Source: an uncultured Duganella sp.
GTDB taxonomy: Bacteria; Pseudomonadota; Gammaproteobacteria; Burkholderiales; Burkholderiaceae
Length of the DNA: 16,246 bases
Direction: 5' to 3'
NCBI GenBank assembly: GCA_946482635.1
Contig: CAMLSG010000117.1
Coordinates: 1-16,246 of the forward strand
Shown one piece after another: positions 1 to 7,891 of the stretch; position 1 is the stretch's first letter, and every line of letters starts with the position of its first letter. A program made the translations under genes and the position numbers. The notes below the pieces were generated by a model, which searched no databases, was not told the origin of the DNA, and saw only the letters and a program-made list of their open reading frames with translations.

Positions 1-434
1 ACGGTCAGCGGGTGTTGCAGGACTTCGGCCTGGTTGATCACGCGCGGGTGTTCGGATTGGCGGTTGACGTAAAACTCGACGCCGATCTGCAGCACGCGGG
101 CGGCAAACAGCATGCAGATCAAAATCGCGGTGCGGCTCGGCGGGGTGAAATACAGCTTGGTGCCGGTATTTTCGAAGCGCGTCTTCTTGAGCCCGAAGAA
201 CGCCAGCCAGGCGCCGGCTATCACGGCGGCAGCCATCATCGCCAGCGCGGGCGGGTTGCGCAGCATGGACTGGGCGGCTGCCAGCAGCAGGATCGGCAAG
301 CCAGCCGCGCCTACCCAGTGCCGCCACGCGACCGATTCCTGGCGGCGGAATACCAGCTTCAGGCGCGAGTAAATGCGCCAGATCAGCGTCGGAACGAGGA
401 TGAGCAGGACTACGGTGGTGACAGTCAGTTGCAT
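1..434 (-). CDS. Partial multi-pass membrane protein (N-terminal 144 residues; possibly CcdC/DUF1453-like)
   Basis: The reading frame opens at ATG 434-432 and runs without a stop off the left edge, so the C-terminus is missing. The protein begins MQLTVTTVVLLILVPTLIW and shows four hydrophobic stretches at roughly residues 3-19, 42-56, 62-80 and 102-118. Basic residues follow helix 1 (RIYSRLKLVFRR) and helix 3 (GLKKTR), a pattern of short loops in a four-helix inner-membrane protein. The layout (helix, basic loop, two helices, a KLYFTPPSR loop, helix) recalls the CcdC/DUF1453 family of about 150 residues, but this is resemblance from memory and the family name is a weak suggestion. No catalytic motif is visible. 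No clear Shine-Dalgarno precedes the ATG. It diverges from the small gene at 521, with an inverted repeat between them that could serve either gene. Confidence 0.75.
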   Translation of the reverse strand, partial: MQLTVTTVVLLILVPTLIWRIYSRLKLVFRRQESVAWRHWVGAAGLPILLLAAAQSMLRNPPALAMMAAAVIAGAWLAFFGLKKTRFENTGTKLYFTPPSRTAILICMLFAARVLQIGVEFYVNRQSEHPRVINQAEVLQHPLT

Positions 435-463
435 TGGGGCGCCGGATTCGTGAAAAAAGAAGA

Positions 464-485
464 ATTTTACCCGCAGGCGTAAAAT
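464..485. promoter_or_regulatory. Operator-like inverted repeat between divergent genes
   Basis: ATTTTAC (464-470) and GTAAAAT (479-485) are perfect 7-base inverted arms separated by 8 bases. The element lies in the 86-base gap between the divergent starts at 434 and 521. Each arm contains TAAAAT, a good -10-like hexamer, one on each strand (480-485 plus; 469-464 minus), although neither has a convincing -35. Its position upstream of both genes argues for an operator or paired -10 boxes rather than a terminator. It could be chance; no regulator is identified. Confidence 0.35.
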
Positions 486-520
486 ACCCCTTCGTGATCT
501 CGCTTTCGGGAGTTCCAGCC

Positions 521-703
521 ATGGAAAAACACCGTATCCACGCCCACCGCGCACCGGACCTGCCGGTGCCAGTCGATGAGTCGCAGCCGCGCCCCGAGCC
601 GGTGCACCCCCACAGTCCGCACAATCCCGTCCCGCAAGACGAGCCGGTGCCCAACCATAATCCCGAACTGCATCCGCCCGGTCAGTCGAAAGCCCAGTTG
701 TAA
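521..703 (+). CDS. Small proline/histidine-rich hypothetical protein (60 aa)
   Basis: I do not recognise a family. The frame is also open upstream (ATG at 434), but ATG 521 is the better start because GGGAG (508-512) sits eight bases before it and the ATG 434 start would overlap the divergent gene. The 60-residue product has 15 Pro and 8 His, no Cys, no hydrophobic stretch and no signal peptide, so it is probably a disordered cytoplasmic polypeptide. A loose internal repeat, EPV followed by a His/Pro/Asn-rich run, occurs twice in the second half. The His content could suggest metal binding, but there is no defined site. Its last 22 bases overlap the 3' end of tamB on the opposite strand, so the two genes are convergent. 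It may be a conserved small protein or a spurious frame; the ribosome binding site favours a real gene. Confidence 0.5.
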   Translation: MEKHRIHAHRAPDLPVPVDESQPRPEPVHPHSPHNPVPQDEPVPNHNPELHPPGQSKAQL

Positions 704-3700
704 AGCACGTCCAGCGCGTTGTTGGTGCCGGTCTGCACTTGCAGCGTCACGCGGTTATTGACCTTGTAGCGCAGCTTGACCAGGCTGGTCGCGGTGCCCG
801 CGCCTTGCTCGAAACTGATGTAGGCGCGCGAGGACAGCTTTTTGCCGACGGTGACGACCGTGCTTTCCAGCCCTTTGGCCTGGCTGACTCCCAGCTCATC
901 CAGACCGACCCGGTTGGCCAGGCTTGGCCCGCCGCTGCCGCCCAGCAGGGCGCCAGCTGCCGTGCCGAGCAGGCTCATTTCATTGCCCGCCATGTCGGCG
1001 GTGCCGTGGCCGAGCACCATCCAGGCCAGCTTTTCACTGTCCGGCACGGATGGGTTGGAGACCAGCTTGGCCGATGGCGCCAGCGCGGTGCCGCGCACTT
1101 CGACGCCGGCTTCGACATTGGTTTCGCTCAGTTCTTCGCCTTCGGGGCGCTTGCGCACGGCGCGAATGTTCAGGCCCGGATTGTCATAGGCGCCGGTGAA
1201 ATTGAGCACGCCGCGTTCGATCGCCAGCCGCTGGCCGTAGGCCGCATACGTGCCGCTCACCACGCGGATGCTGCCGTTGACGCGCGGCGCGCGGCGGTCG
1301 GCCATGCGCACGCGCACCGTTCCCGCCAGTTGTGCATCCAGGCCCTTGCCGCGCAAGGTGAAGTCGTCGCCCAGGTCGGCTTCCAGGTCGATGTTCAGGG
1401 GCAGCCCGGCTGTGGCGGCGGGCTTCGGCTTGTCGCGGCCGAGGATCACCACGTCTTCGCTGATGGTCGGCGTGTCGAGCGAAGGCAGTTCGATGACGGC
1501 GCGGTTGGCCCTGAACTTGCCGTCGAATTCGAAGCGCTTGGCATCGCGTACCAGGGTGCTGCTGCCGCTCAGTACCAGGGTGCGGTCCGGGCGGTTGAAG
1601 ACGGCCAGCTTGTCGGCGGCCAGCTTGAGGTCCATCGACATTTCGCCGCTGGCCAGCCGCAGCCAGCCGTCGGCCTGCACATTGCCGTCGGCGCCTTCAA
1701 AGCGCAGGCGCCGCAGCTGCAGCTGGTCGCCGCTTACCTTCGCTTGCAGGGCGCCGTTGCGCAGGCGGATGCCTTGCTCGGCCCAGTTGATCACCAGCTG
1801 TTCGCCCACTACCTCGCCATCCAGCAGCGGATTGGCGATGGTGCCGTGGCCGCTGGCATAGGCGCGCAGGGAGCCGCCCAGCTCCATGCCCTGCACGCCG
1901 AGCAGCGGCGACAGCCAGGCAATGGAAGGCAGGCTGGCGCTGGCGCCGAAGGTCAGGGGACTGTCGGATGGAATGCGGCCGTCGCGCAGCTGCGCGCTGG
2001 CTTCCATGCGTGCGTTGCCGGCGCGGTCGCCGGCCAGTTCTGCCTGGGCGCGCAGCTGGTCGCCGGCGACCGTGACGCGCGCATCCAGCACTTTCAGGTC
2101 GAGCGGGATCGGGCGCTCGCCGCCGGTGATCGTGACGTCGCCTTTTTCGCGGAATATGTGCAGGTAGCCGTCCAGCGCGGGTGCGGCGCCTTTGGCGGCC
2201 GGCGCTGCCAGTTCCAGCGACCAGTCGCCGCCCAAGGTCATGGTGCTGGCGACGTTGCTGCGCCAGGTGTCGGACAGTTGGGCTAGGTAGCTGGCATTGA
2301 CGCCGGTGGCGCTGCCTTTGCTGCGCCAGCGCAGGCCGTTCTTCTCCAGCGTTTCGATGCGCAGGCTGCCTTCGGGCATGGCGATGGTGGCGCTGCTTAA
2401 CTCGAGCTGCTCCGGCTGCGCCAGGCCGGCAATGCCTTCGCCTTTGCGGCCGGTCACGCGCAGCGTGGCCGGCGCCTGCAGGGTGAGGGCGAAGCGGCCT
2501 TTGTTCTGCAAGGCGTCGATGCTGCCGCTCCAGCTATCCGGGGCGAAGCTGCCGTGCACTTTGGTGCTGGCGTCGAAGTCGGGATTGGCGGCAGCTACCT
2601 GCACCGTATGGTTGCCGGCGGTACCGCTGGCCTGCAGGCGCACTCGGTCTAGCAGCAGGCCGGGCATGTTCAGGCCGGTGACCATCAGGTCGGCCTGCAG
2701 CGGATCGTCCGGTGCGAAAGAGGTGCCGATGGTGGCGCTGCCTTTAATCGACGAGATCTCACGCTGTCCGGGCAGGCGCAGGTGGGCCCCGTCCAGCGTG
2801 GCGCTGAGCGTTGGCATGGTATTGGGGCCGCGCCCGGCGACATTGCCGCCGCTGACGTAGCCGCTGCCGCGCAGGTTGCCGGACCAGCCGCTGCCCAGTA
2901 CCGCCAGTTGCGGCGCATCGAGCTTCCAGTCGATGCGGTCTTGCGGCTTGCCGAAGGAGCCTTTGGCCTGCAACAGGTTGGGGCCGAGGTGCAGGTCAAT
3001 GTCGCTGTCCTGCACGCGGCCGGGGGCGGCGGCGAACTTTGCATGGCCGCTCAGTGCCGCGTTGCCAAGGGTGGACGCCGGCTGCAGGCGGATATCGGCA
3101 TTGGCCAGCCAGTCCGCCGAGGCGCGCAGCGTGGCGTCGAAATCGGCGTTGACGTTGCCTGCGACCGCAGCGCCAAAGCTGGCCGGATTGACGCGCATTG
3201 CGCTGCCGGCGAGCTTGACGTCCATGGCGCCGAACAGTGCCGCTTCGCCGCTGGCACGGATCACGCTGTCGGCACGGGCCGGCGCCGGCGTGGCCGCAGC
3301 CGTGCGCTGGCCGGCCGGCGGCTGGTAGCCCAGGCCGCGCGCCTCCGCGCTGAAGCTGGTGCGCGGCGCCTGGTAGCCGCCGCCCAAGGTGCCGCTGGCA
3401 GTCGCGCTGCCTTGCAGTTGCGGGTCGAGCACGGAAAGCTGGGCGGCGTCGAGCTGCCATTCCAGCTTGTCGCCGGCGGCGCCGAATGCGCCGCGCGCGC
3501 TGGCGGTATTGCGGGCGTAAGCGAGGCGGGCGTCGATGCTGGCGATATGCTGCGCGTCGGCGGCCAGCTTGACGCTGCCCGAGAGCGGCTGCCCCATCAA
3601 CTTGCTGGGCTGCAGGACGATGTCGGCGTTGGCGCGCCAGTCCGGCGCCAGCTTGCCGCTGGCCTGCAGTTCCGCGTTCAGGTCGGCTGAGGGGAAGGCG

Positions 3701-5202
3701 CCCAGCGCGGCCGGGTCAAAGCGCTTGACCGCCGCGTTGGCCTTGAAAGCCTTGTCGTCCTTCAGGCTGGCCTGGGCGGTGGCGGCGATGCTGCCCTGGC
3801 CGGCGCTGATGCGCGCCTGGTGCACGGTCAGCAGCAAGTCTTGCAGCGTGGCGTGGGCGTCCAGGCGCAGCTTGCCTTCGCCCAGCGCGGCGCGCAAGGT
3901 GTGCTGCTTGCCCCTGGTTTCGGCGCTGATGTCGCCGGCAATCGCCGTGCTGATGGCGGCGCCGTGCAGGCCGCGCAGGTCGAGGCGGTCGGTATGCAGG
4001 CGCACGCTGGCGGTGTCGATGCTGCCGTCTTTCGGCAGGCGGCGCAGGTTGCCGCTGCCGGTGAACTTGCCGGCGGCGCCCAGGTCGATCAGCAGGCCGC
4101 TCAGGCTCGCATTGTCCAGCGTACCGCCCAGTTGTGCGGCGGCGCTGTGCAGGGGCAGCTTTTGCTGGTCGAGCGGGCCGGGGGCGCTGCGGTTGGTAGC
4201 GGCCAGCTTGCCGGACAGCTTGTCGCCATGGATGGCGGCGTCCAGCGCCAGGTCGATGGCCGCCTTTGGCCAGGCCGGATCGAAGCGGGCCGGGTCGACG
4301 TCGCGCGCCTGCAGGCGGATGCTGCGCAGGGGCAGGGCGTCGAACGGGGCCAGCACCAGGGTGCCGTCGCCGTTGGCGTAGTTCGATTTGCCTTTGACGT
4401 CCAGCTTCAGTTGCGCGAGGTCGCCGCTGGCGTACAGCTCCAGCCGCGTGGCGCTGCGCTCGACCATGCCGGGGTCGGGCGGCGTTGCCGCCGCAGCGCC
4501 GGGTGGCGTCACGGGATTGCCGGCTGGCCGGGCCGCGGGAGTTGCCGGCGGCAGCGGTGCCAGGGCGGCGGTGGCGCTCAGTTGATACGGGCGCGTGGTC
4601 GAAATTTCCGCGCTGGCGGCAAGGGCGCCGATGGGCGTCTCGGCGCTGGCATCCTTCAGTTGCCAATGCTGGCCGTCGCCCTGGAGCTGCAGCTTGATGG
4701 CGCGCAGCTCGGTGCGGCTGCCGTCTTCGCTGACCAGGGCCAGCGTGCTGACGCGGCCGTCCGCAATGCTCAGGCGGAACGGCGGCGTGATCGATGCCGG
4801 CATCACGGCCGGCTTGGATGGCCCGGTGCTGCGCGATTCGGCGCGCGCCACATGCAGCTCGCTGATCGCCACGCCCTCGCTGAAGTATTGCAGCGGCGAC
4901 CAGTTGATGTCGATGTTGTCGAGCGTCAGGACGCTCGATTCGTCGCGGTAGACGATGCGGCCGATATGCATGCGGCCATACAGCGACCCGCTGACGCCGG
5001 TGACTGCGATCTGGCCGCCGCTGGCGCGCGCTACCTGCGCGACGATCTGCTGCAGCGTGGTTTCGCGTCCCAGCAGCCATACCGCGCCGCCCAGCACGGC
5101 CAGCGTCACGCCGCTGCCGATCAAGGTGCGGCGCAGCCACTTGCGCCGAGGCGCTGCCGGAGGGGGCGTGTCGGGCACCGGAGGATGTTGTGGCGTATCC
5201 AT
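682..5202 (-). CDS. tamB: Translocation and assembly module subunit TamB (DUF490 family)
   Basis: TamB is an inner-membrane-anchored, periplasm-spanning AsmA/VPS13-like protein that partners the outer-membrane protein TamA. It is implicated in outer-membrane protein assembly and in phospholipid transport between membranes. The 1506-residue product has a proline-rich cytoplasmic start, one transmembrane anchor at about residues 25-45, a very long stretch of alternating beta-strand sequence (a beta-taco groove in family members) and a C-terminal TamB domain from about residue 1160. Family-typical C-terminal patterns are visible: LNFTGAYDNPGLNIRA, SNPSVPDSEKLAWMVLGHG and the terminal LDVLYNWAFD ending in aromatic residues. 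It is longer than Escherichia coli TamB (about 1259 residues), partly through a duplicated module of about 100 residues (residues 515-614 and 691-786). The ATG shares its A with the tamA stop, so translation is probably coupled. The 3' end overlaps the small plus-strand gene by 22 bases. Confidence 0.96.
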   Translation of the reverse strand: MDTPQHPPVPDTPPPAAPRRKWLRRTLIGSGVTLAVLGGAVWLLGRETTLQQIVAQVARASGGQIAVTGVSGSLYGRMHIGRIVYRDESSVLTLDNIDINWSPLQYFSEGVAISELHVARAESRSTGPSKPAVMPASITPPFRLSIADGRVSTLALVSEDGSRTELRAIKLQLQGDGQHWQLKDASAETPIGALAASAEISTTRPYQLSATAALAPLPPATPAARPAGNPVTPPGAAAATPPDPGMVERSATRLELYASGDLAQLKLDVKGKSNYANGDGTLVLAPFDALPLRSIRLQARDVDPARFDPAWPKAAIDLALDAAIHGDKLSGKLAATNRSAPGPLDQQKLPLHSAAAQLGGTLDNASLSGLLIDLGAAGKFTGSGNLRRLPKDGSIDTASVRLHTDRLDLRGLHGAAISTAIAGDISAETRGKQHTLRAALGEGKLRLDAHATLQDLLLTVHQARISAGQGSIAATAQASLKDDKAFKANAAVKRFDPAALGAFPSADLNAELQASGKLAPDWRANADIVLQPSKLMGQPLSGSVKLAADAQHIASIDARLAYARNTASARGAFGAAGDKLEWQLDAAQLSVLDPQLQGSATASGTLGGGYQAPRTSFSAEARGLGYQPPAGQRTAAATPAPARADSVIRASGEAALFGAMDVKLAGSAMRVNPASFGAAVAGNVNADFDATLRASADWLANADIRLQPASTLGNAALSGHAKFAAAPGRVQDSDIDLHLGPNLLQAKGSFGKPQDRIDWKLDAPQLAVLGSGWSGNLRGSGYVSGGNVAGRGPNTMPTLSATLDGAHLRLPGQREISSIKGSATIGTSFAPDDPLQADLMVTGLNMPGLLLDRVRLQASGTAGNHTVQVAAANPDFDASTKVHGSFAPDSWSGSIDALQNKGRFALTLQAPATLRVTGRKGEGIAGLAQPEQLELSSATIAMPEGSLRIETLEKNGLRWRSKGSATGVNASYLAQLSDTWRSNVASTMTLGGDWSLELAAPAAKGAAPALDGYLHIFREKGDVTITGGERPIPLDLKVLDARVTVAGDQLRAQAELAGDRAGNARMEASAQLRDGRIPSDSPLTFGASASLPSIAWLSPLLGVQGMELGGSLRAYASGHGTIANPLLDGEVVGEQLVINWAEQGIRLRNGALQAKVSGDQLQLRRLRFEGADGNVQADGWLRLASGEMSMDLKLAADKLAVFNRPDRTLVLSGSSTLVRDAKRFEFDGKFRANRAVIELPSLDTPTISEDVVILGRDKPKPAATAGLPLNIDLEADLGDDFTLRGKGLDAQLAGTVRVRMADRRAPRVNGSIRVVSGTYAAYGQRLAIERGVLNFTGAYDNPGLNIRAVRKRPEGEELSETNVEAGVEVRGTALAPSAKLVSNPSVPDSEKLAWMVLGHGTADMAGNEMSLLGTAAGALLGGSGGPSLANRVGLDELGVSQAKGLESTVVTVGKKLSSRAYISFEQGAGTATSLVKLRYKVNNRVTLQVQTGTNNALDVLYNWAFD
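2845..3656 (-). repeat. Intragenic duplication within tamB (two related modules of about 100 codons)
   Basis: Two segments of the TamB protein align by eye: one encoded at about 3361-3656 (residues 515-614) and one at about 2845-3128 (residues 691-786). Shared landmarks in order are DW.ANADI.LQP, LSG..K.AA, GxFG...D...W.LDA.QL.VL and a closing glycine-rich GSG/SGT segment. They are separated by about 75 other residues. TamB groove proteins are built from repeated beta units, so this is probably an old partial duplication within the groove. The copies differ at most positions, so it is not a recent DNA repeat. Confidence 0.7.
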
Positions 5203-7007
5203 CAGAACGTGAACCCCAGCGAGAAGTGCAGGCGCGCCTTTTTGGTGGCATGGCCATACGCGACGTCGACATTGATCGGCCCGACCGGGCTCTTGTAGCG
5301 CGCGCCGACGCCGTAGCCGGACTTGGGACGCAAGCCGCCCAGCGAATTGGATGCATTGCCGGCGTCATAGAACACCGCCGCGCCCCAGGTCGGCTTGAAC
5401 CAGTACTGGTATTCGGCGCTGCCGGTGACCAGGTAGCGGCCGCCGACCGTCGCTTCGCCCTGCTGCACGCCCAGTTCCTGGTAGGCATAGCCGCGCACCG
5501 AGTTGTCGCCGCCGGCGCGGAACAGGTAGGTGGTCGGCACGCCTTCCTGGTGCGCCGAACCGAGCGCGCCGAATTCGGCCCGCAGGATGACGGTGGATTT
5601 CGGGCTCAGGGGCCGGTAGGTAATGCCGCGCGCCGTGGCGCGGATGAATTTTTCGTCCGTCAGCACCGGCAGCAGCGCTCCCCCCAGCGTGGCGTTCAGC
5701 ACATAGCCCTTGGTCGGGAATACCAGGTTATCGACCTTGCGCCAGGTGGCGGCGTAGGTGATCGGCAGCGACTGGCTGTGCGAGGACAGCACCCGGTTCA
5801 CGGTCTTGCTCTCGTTCAGGTATTCGATCGAGATGCTGCGTTCCAACATCGGCGTGCCCCAGGCCCGCTTGGCAGCCACCGACGCGGTGCGCGTGATCTC
5901 GCCTTCGATATCCTTGCGTTCCACTGCCGCGCCGAAGCTGTCGTTGTAGCCGTCCGCCGTGGTCGGGAAGTAGAAGTCGCTGCGCGCCTGCTGGCGCTTG
6001 GTTTCCAGCGTCAGCGCGCTTTTCATCTTCAGGCCGAAGACGTTCAGGTCATCGTAGGTGCCCGACATGCGCGAACCGGTATTGGTGCTGAAACCGATAC
6101 CCACGCTGGCGTTCTTGCGCTTGTTTTCCACCACCCGCACCAGCAGGGGCAGCGGGGCCATGGAACGCGGCTGCGGCGCGCCTTCCGCCTTGTCCTCGGC
6201 GGCCGCGATCTGTTCGCCCAGCACGGACGACAGGTCGGCGCTGACGTCGACGTTGGAGAAGTAGCCGGTCTCCTGCAGCTTGCCCTGGTAGGCCTGCAGC
6301 GCCGCTTCGCTGTACACGTCGCCCGGCTTGATCGGGTTCAGGTTGCGCACCGCCGATTCCGGATAGCGCCGCAAGCCTTCGATCTTCAGTTCGCCGAAGC
6401 GCATTTCCGGCCCGCTGTCGAGCGCCACATGCAGCAGGGCGCGCCGGGTCTCGGGATCGACCACCGCCTCGCTGGAAACCAGTTGCGCGCGCGGATAGCG
6501 CGTCTGCACCACCGCGCGCAGGATGTCGCGCTTGGCCTTTTCCCATTCATCCTGGCGGAACACCGCGCCCGTTGGCAAGGTCCAGCCGGCCTTGAGCGCG
6601 TTCTTGTCGAACGGCGCGCCGGCAGACGATTCGAAGCCCTCCAGCACGATCTCGACTTCGCCGACCAGCACCGGATCGCCGGGCTGCACGTCGACCGTGA
6701 CGGTGGGCGTGCCCTTTTCATCCAGGCTGATGTTCACCGCCGGCGTGTAGTAACCGGCAGTCGCAACCAGGGTCTTGATCTGCTCCGGCGCGCCGCGCAG
6801 CATGCGCTGCAGCTGGTCGCGGTCCATGCGCTCGTTCGTGCGGTAGCGCACCAGGTCGAGGTTGTCTTCCAGGAGCGACTCCAGTTCGCGCGGGGCGTTG
6901 ATGCGGACCTGGTAGGTCCAGCCCTGGGCAGCCGCCAGCAAGGGCAGCAGCAGGGCAGCGCAGCCCAGTACAAGGCCCTTCAATACTTTTATGCCGGTTT
7001 GTGCCAA
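5202..7007 (-). CDS. tamA: Translocation and assembly module subunit TamA (Omp85/BamA-family outer-membrane protein)
   Basis: TamA is the outer-membrane partner of TamB: POTRA domains in the periplasm and a 16-stranded Omp85 barrel. The 601-residue product, close to the family length, has a signal peptide (about residues 1-28, cut near LLAAAQ), three POTRA-like regions at about 29-115, 115-205 and 205-295, and a barrel from about 300. The family hallmark VRGY of barrel loop L6 is at residues 504-507 after GGDNS. The protein ends in SLGFTF, a terminal Phe as expected for barrel recognition by BamA. The start given is TTG (7007-7005). No upstream in-frame ATG exists before a stop and no Shine-Dalgarno is evident, so a second TTG at codon 9, which still leaves a usable signal peptide, remains possible. 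It is first in a two-gene operon with tamB (one-base overlap) and divergent from queC. Confidence 0.95.
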   Translation of the reverse strand: MAQTGIKVLKGLVLGCAALLLPLLAAAQGWTYQVRINAPRELESLLEDNLDLVRYRTNERMDRDQLQRMLRGAPEQIKTLVATAGYYTPAVNISLDEKGTPTVTVDVQPGDPVLVGEVEIVLEGFESSAGAPFDKNALKAGWTLPTGAVFRQDEWEKAKRDILRAVVQTRYPRAQLVSSEAVVDPETRRALLHVALDSGPEMRFGELKIEGLRRYPESAVRNLNPIKPGDVYSEAALQAYQGKLQETGYFSNVDVSADLSSVLGEQIAAAEDKAEGAPQPRSMAPLPLLVRVVENKRKNASVGIGFSTNTGSRMSGTYDDLNVFGLKMKSALTLETKRQQARSDFYFPTTADGYNDSFGAAVERKDIEGEITRTASVAAKRAWGTPMLERSISIEYLNESKTVNRVLSSHSQSLPITYAATWRKVDNLVFPTKGYVLNATLGGALLPVLTDEKFIRATARGITYRPLSPKSTVILRAEFGALGSAHQEGVPTTYLFRAGGDNSVRGYAYQELGVQQGEATVGGRYLVTGSAEYQYWFKPTWGAAVFYDAGNASNSLGGLRPKSGYGVGARYKSPVGPINVDVAYGHATKKARLHFSLGFTF

Positions 7008-7058
7008 AATTCGTGGTCTGTGATCTGGAAGTCGAAACCGAATGTTACCGGATCAGCA

Positions 7059-7069
7059 GCCAAATTGGC
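7059..7069. promoter_or_regulatory. Short palindrome in the tamA-queC divergent intergenic region
   Basis: GCCAAATTGGC is an inverted repeat with 5-base arms around one base, in the 103-base gap between the divergent tamA and queC starts. On the plus strand it is followed by TAAGAT (7077-7082), a possible queC -10 without a good -35. An arm of five bases is easily found by chance, so this is only a candidate operator. Confidence 0.2.
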
Positions 7070-7110
7070 GTACCTCTAAGATTTTCAAAAAACCAAAAGA
7101 AAGTGAAGCG

Positions 7111-7842
7111 ATGCTGACAAACGACGCCGCACTGGTCCTGTTCAGCGGCGGACAGGACTCGACAACCTGCCTGGCCTGGGCCCTGGAGCGCTACCCGCGC
7201 GTCGAAACCATCGGCTTCGACTACGGCCAGCGCCATGCGATCGAGCTGACGGTGCGCCCGCGCGTGCTGCAGCAGATGCGCGCCGTCAAGCCGGAATGGG
7301 CGGAACGCCTGGGCGAAGACCACATGGTCGACCTCGGCCTGATTTCGCAGTTGTCGAAGACGGCCATGACCGAAGACATCGAAATCGTGATGCAGGAAAA
7401 CGGCCTGCCGAACACCTTCGTCCCCGGCCGCAACCTGCTGTTCATGACCGTGGCCGCCACCCTGGCCTACCGCCGCGGCCTGAGCGTGCTGGTGGGCGGC
7501 ATGTGCGAAACCGACTTCTCCGGCTATCCGGACTGCCGCGACGACACCATGAAGGCGCTGCAAGTGGCCCTGAACCTGGGCATGGATACCCGCAACAAGC
7601 TGGAAACCCCGCTGATGTGGCTGGACAAGGCGCAAACCTGGCAACTGGCCGAACGCCTCGGCGGCCAGCAACTGGTGGACCTGATCCGCGCCGAAACCCA
7701 TACCTGCTACAAGGGCGAGCGCGGCGCGCTGCACGACTGGGGCTATGGCTGCGGCACCTGCCCGGCCTGCGAGCTGCGCGCGCGCGGCTACCGCCTGTAC
7801 CAAGCGGCACTGAGTGGCAATCGCGAAGCTGGCCCTGATTGA
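7111..7842 (+). CDS. queC: 7-cyano-7-deazaguanine synthase QueC
   Basis: QueC converts 7-carboxy-7-deazaguanine to preQ0 with ATP and ammonia, a cytoplasmic step of queuosine biosynthesis for tRNA. The 243-residue protein has the PP-loop ATP-pyrophosphatase motif SGGQDSTT at residues 12-19, the conserved FDYGQRH segment, and FVPGRNLLF in the middle. Four zinc ligands, C199, C214, C217 and C220, lie in a longer C-terminal loop ([15 protein letters not shown]) than in Escherichia coli QueC; this loop version is known from other proteobacteria. I chose ATG 7111, although the frame is open from ATG 7042, because the family begins a few residues before the P-loop and the upstream 23 residues look like leader sequence. 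The purine-rich AAAGAAAGTGAAG precedes it. It stands apart from other queuosine genes here. The gene is divergent from tamA and lies 49 bases before the cyclase gene. Confidence 0.96.
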   Translation: MLTNDAALVLFSGGQDSTTCLAWALERYPRVETIGFDYGQRHAIELTVRPRVLQQMRAVKPEWAERLGEDHMVDLGLISQLSKTAMTEDIEIVMQENGLPNTFVPGRNLLFMTVAATLAYRRGLSVLVGGMCETDFSGYPDCRDDTMKALQVALNLGMDTRNKLETPLMWLDKAQTWQLAERLGGQQLVDLIRAETHTCYKGERGALHDWGYGCGTCPACELRARGYRLYQAALSGNREAGPD

Positions 7843-7866
7843 CTTTTTCTATAGGGCAATTATTTT
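7839..7866 (+). promoter_or_regulatory. Candidate sigma-70 promoter for the diguanylate cyclase gene
   Basis: TTGACT (7839-7844) matches five of six -35 consensus bases and overlaps the queC stop codon. It is followed after 16 bases by TATTTT (7861-7866), a moderate -10. Transcription would start near 7873, about 19 bases before the ATG at 7892. This would let the cyclase be expressed separately from queC. Confidence 0.4.
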
Positions 7867-7871
7867 GCCCT
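7853..7871. promoter_or_regulatory. Inverted repeat between queC and the cyclase gene
   Basis: AGGGCAA (7853-7859) and TTGCCCT (7865-7871) form a perfect 7-base stem with a 5-base loop. There is no T-run after it on either strand, so it is a poor rho-independent terminator. It covers the -10 of the candidate promoter, which fits an operator, but a weak queC terminator or attenuator hairpin is also possible. Confidence 0.4.
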
Positions 7872-7891
7872 GAACAAACTAAGATGCTGGT

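Noticed and set aside
739..2286. Long plus-strand open frame opposite tamB (another at 3820-5298)
   Set aside because: It mirrors the tamB codons with Ala/Gly/Gln/Arg-rich low-complexity product. This is a GC3-bias antisense shadow, and TamB itself has recognisable family motifs.
6990..7007. Sigma-54-like TTGGCAC on the minus strand at the tamA start
   Set aside because: The downstream half is GGCA rather than TTGC, and the spacing is one base short. The element also lies inside the first codons.
5190..7079. 629-codon plus-strand frame opposite tamA
   Set aside because: Antisense shadow rich in Arg, Gln, Ala and His. TamA on the minus strand has a signal peptide, VRGY and a terminal Phe.
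7042..7110. Upstream ATG extending QueC by 23 residues
   Set aside because: The extension has no family counterpart. ATG 7111 is followed within eleven residues by the P-loop, as expected for QueC.
7008..7110. preQ1 riboswitch before queC
   Set aside because: There is an A-rich stretch (about 7085-7100), but no stem with the C-rich loop and pseudoknot partner of preQ1-I, nor a class II layout, could be seen. A covariance-model search would settle it.
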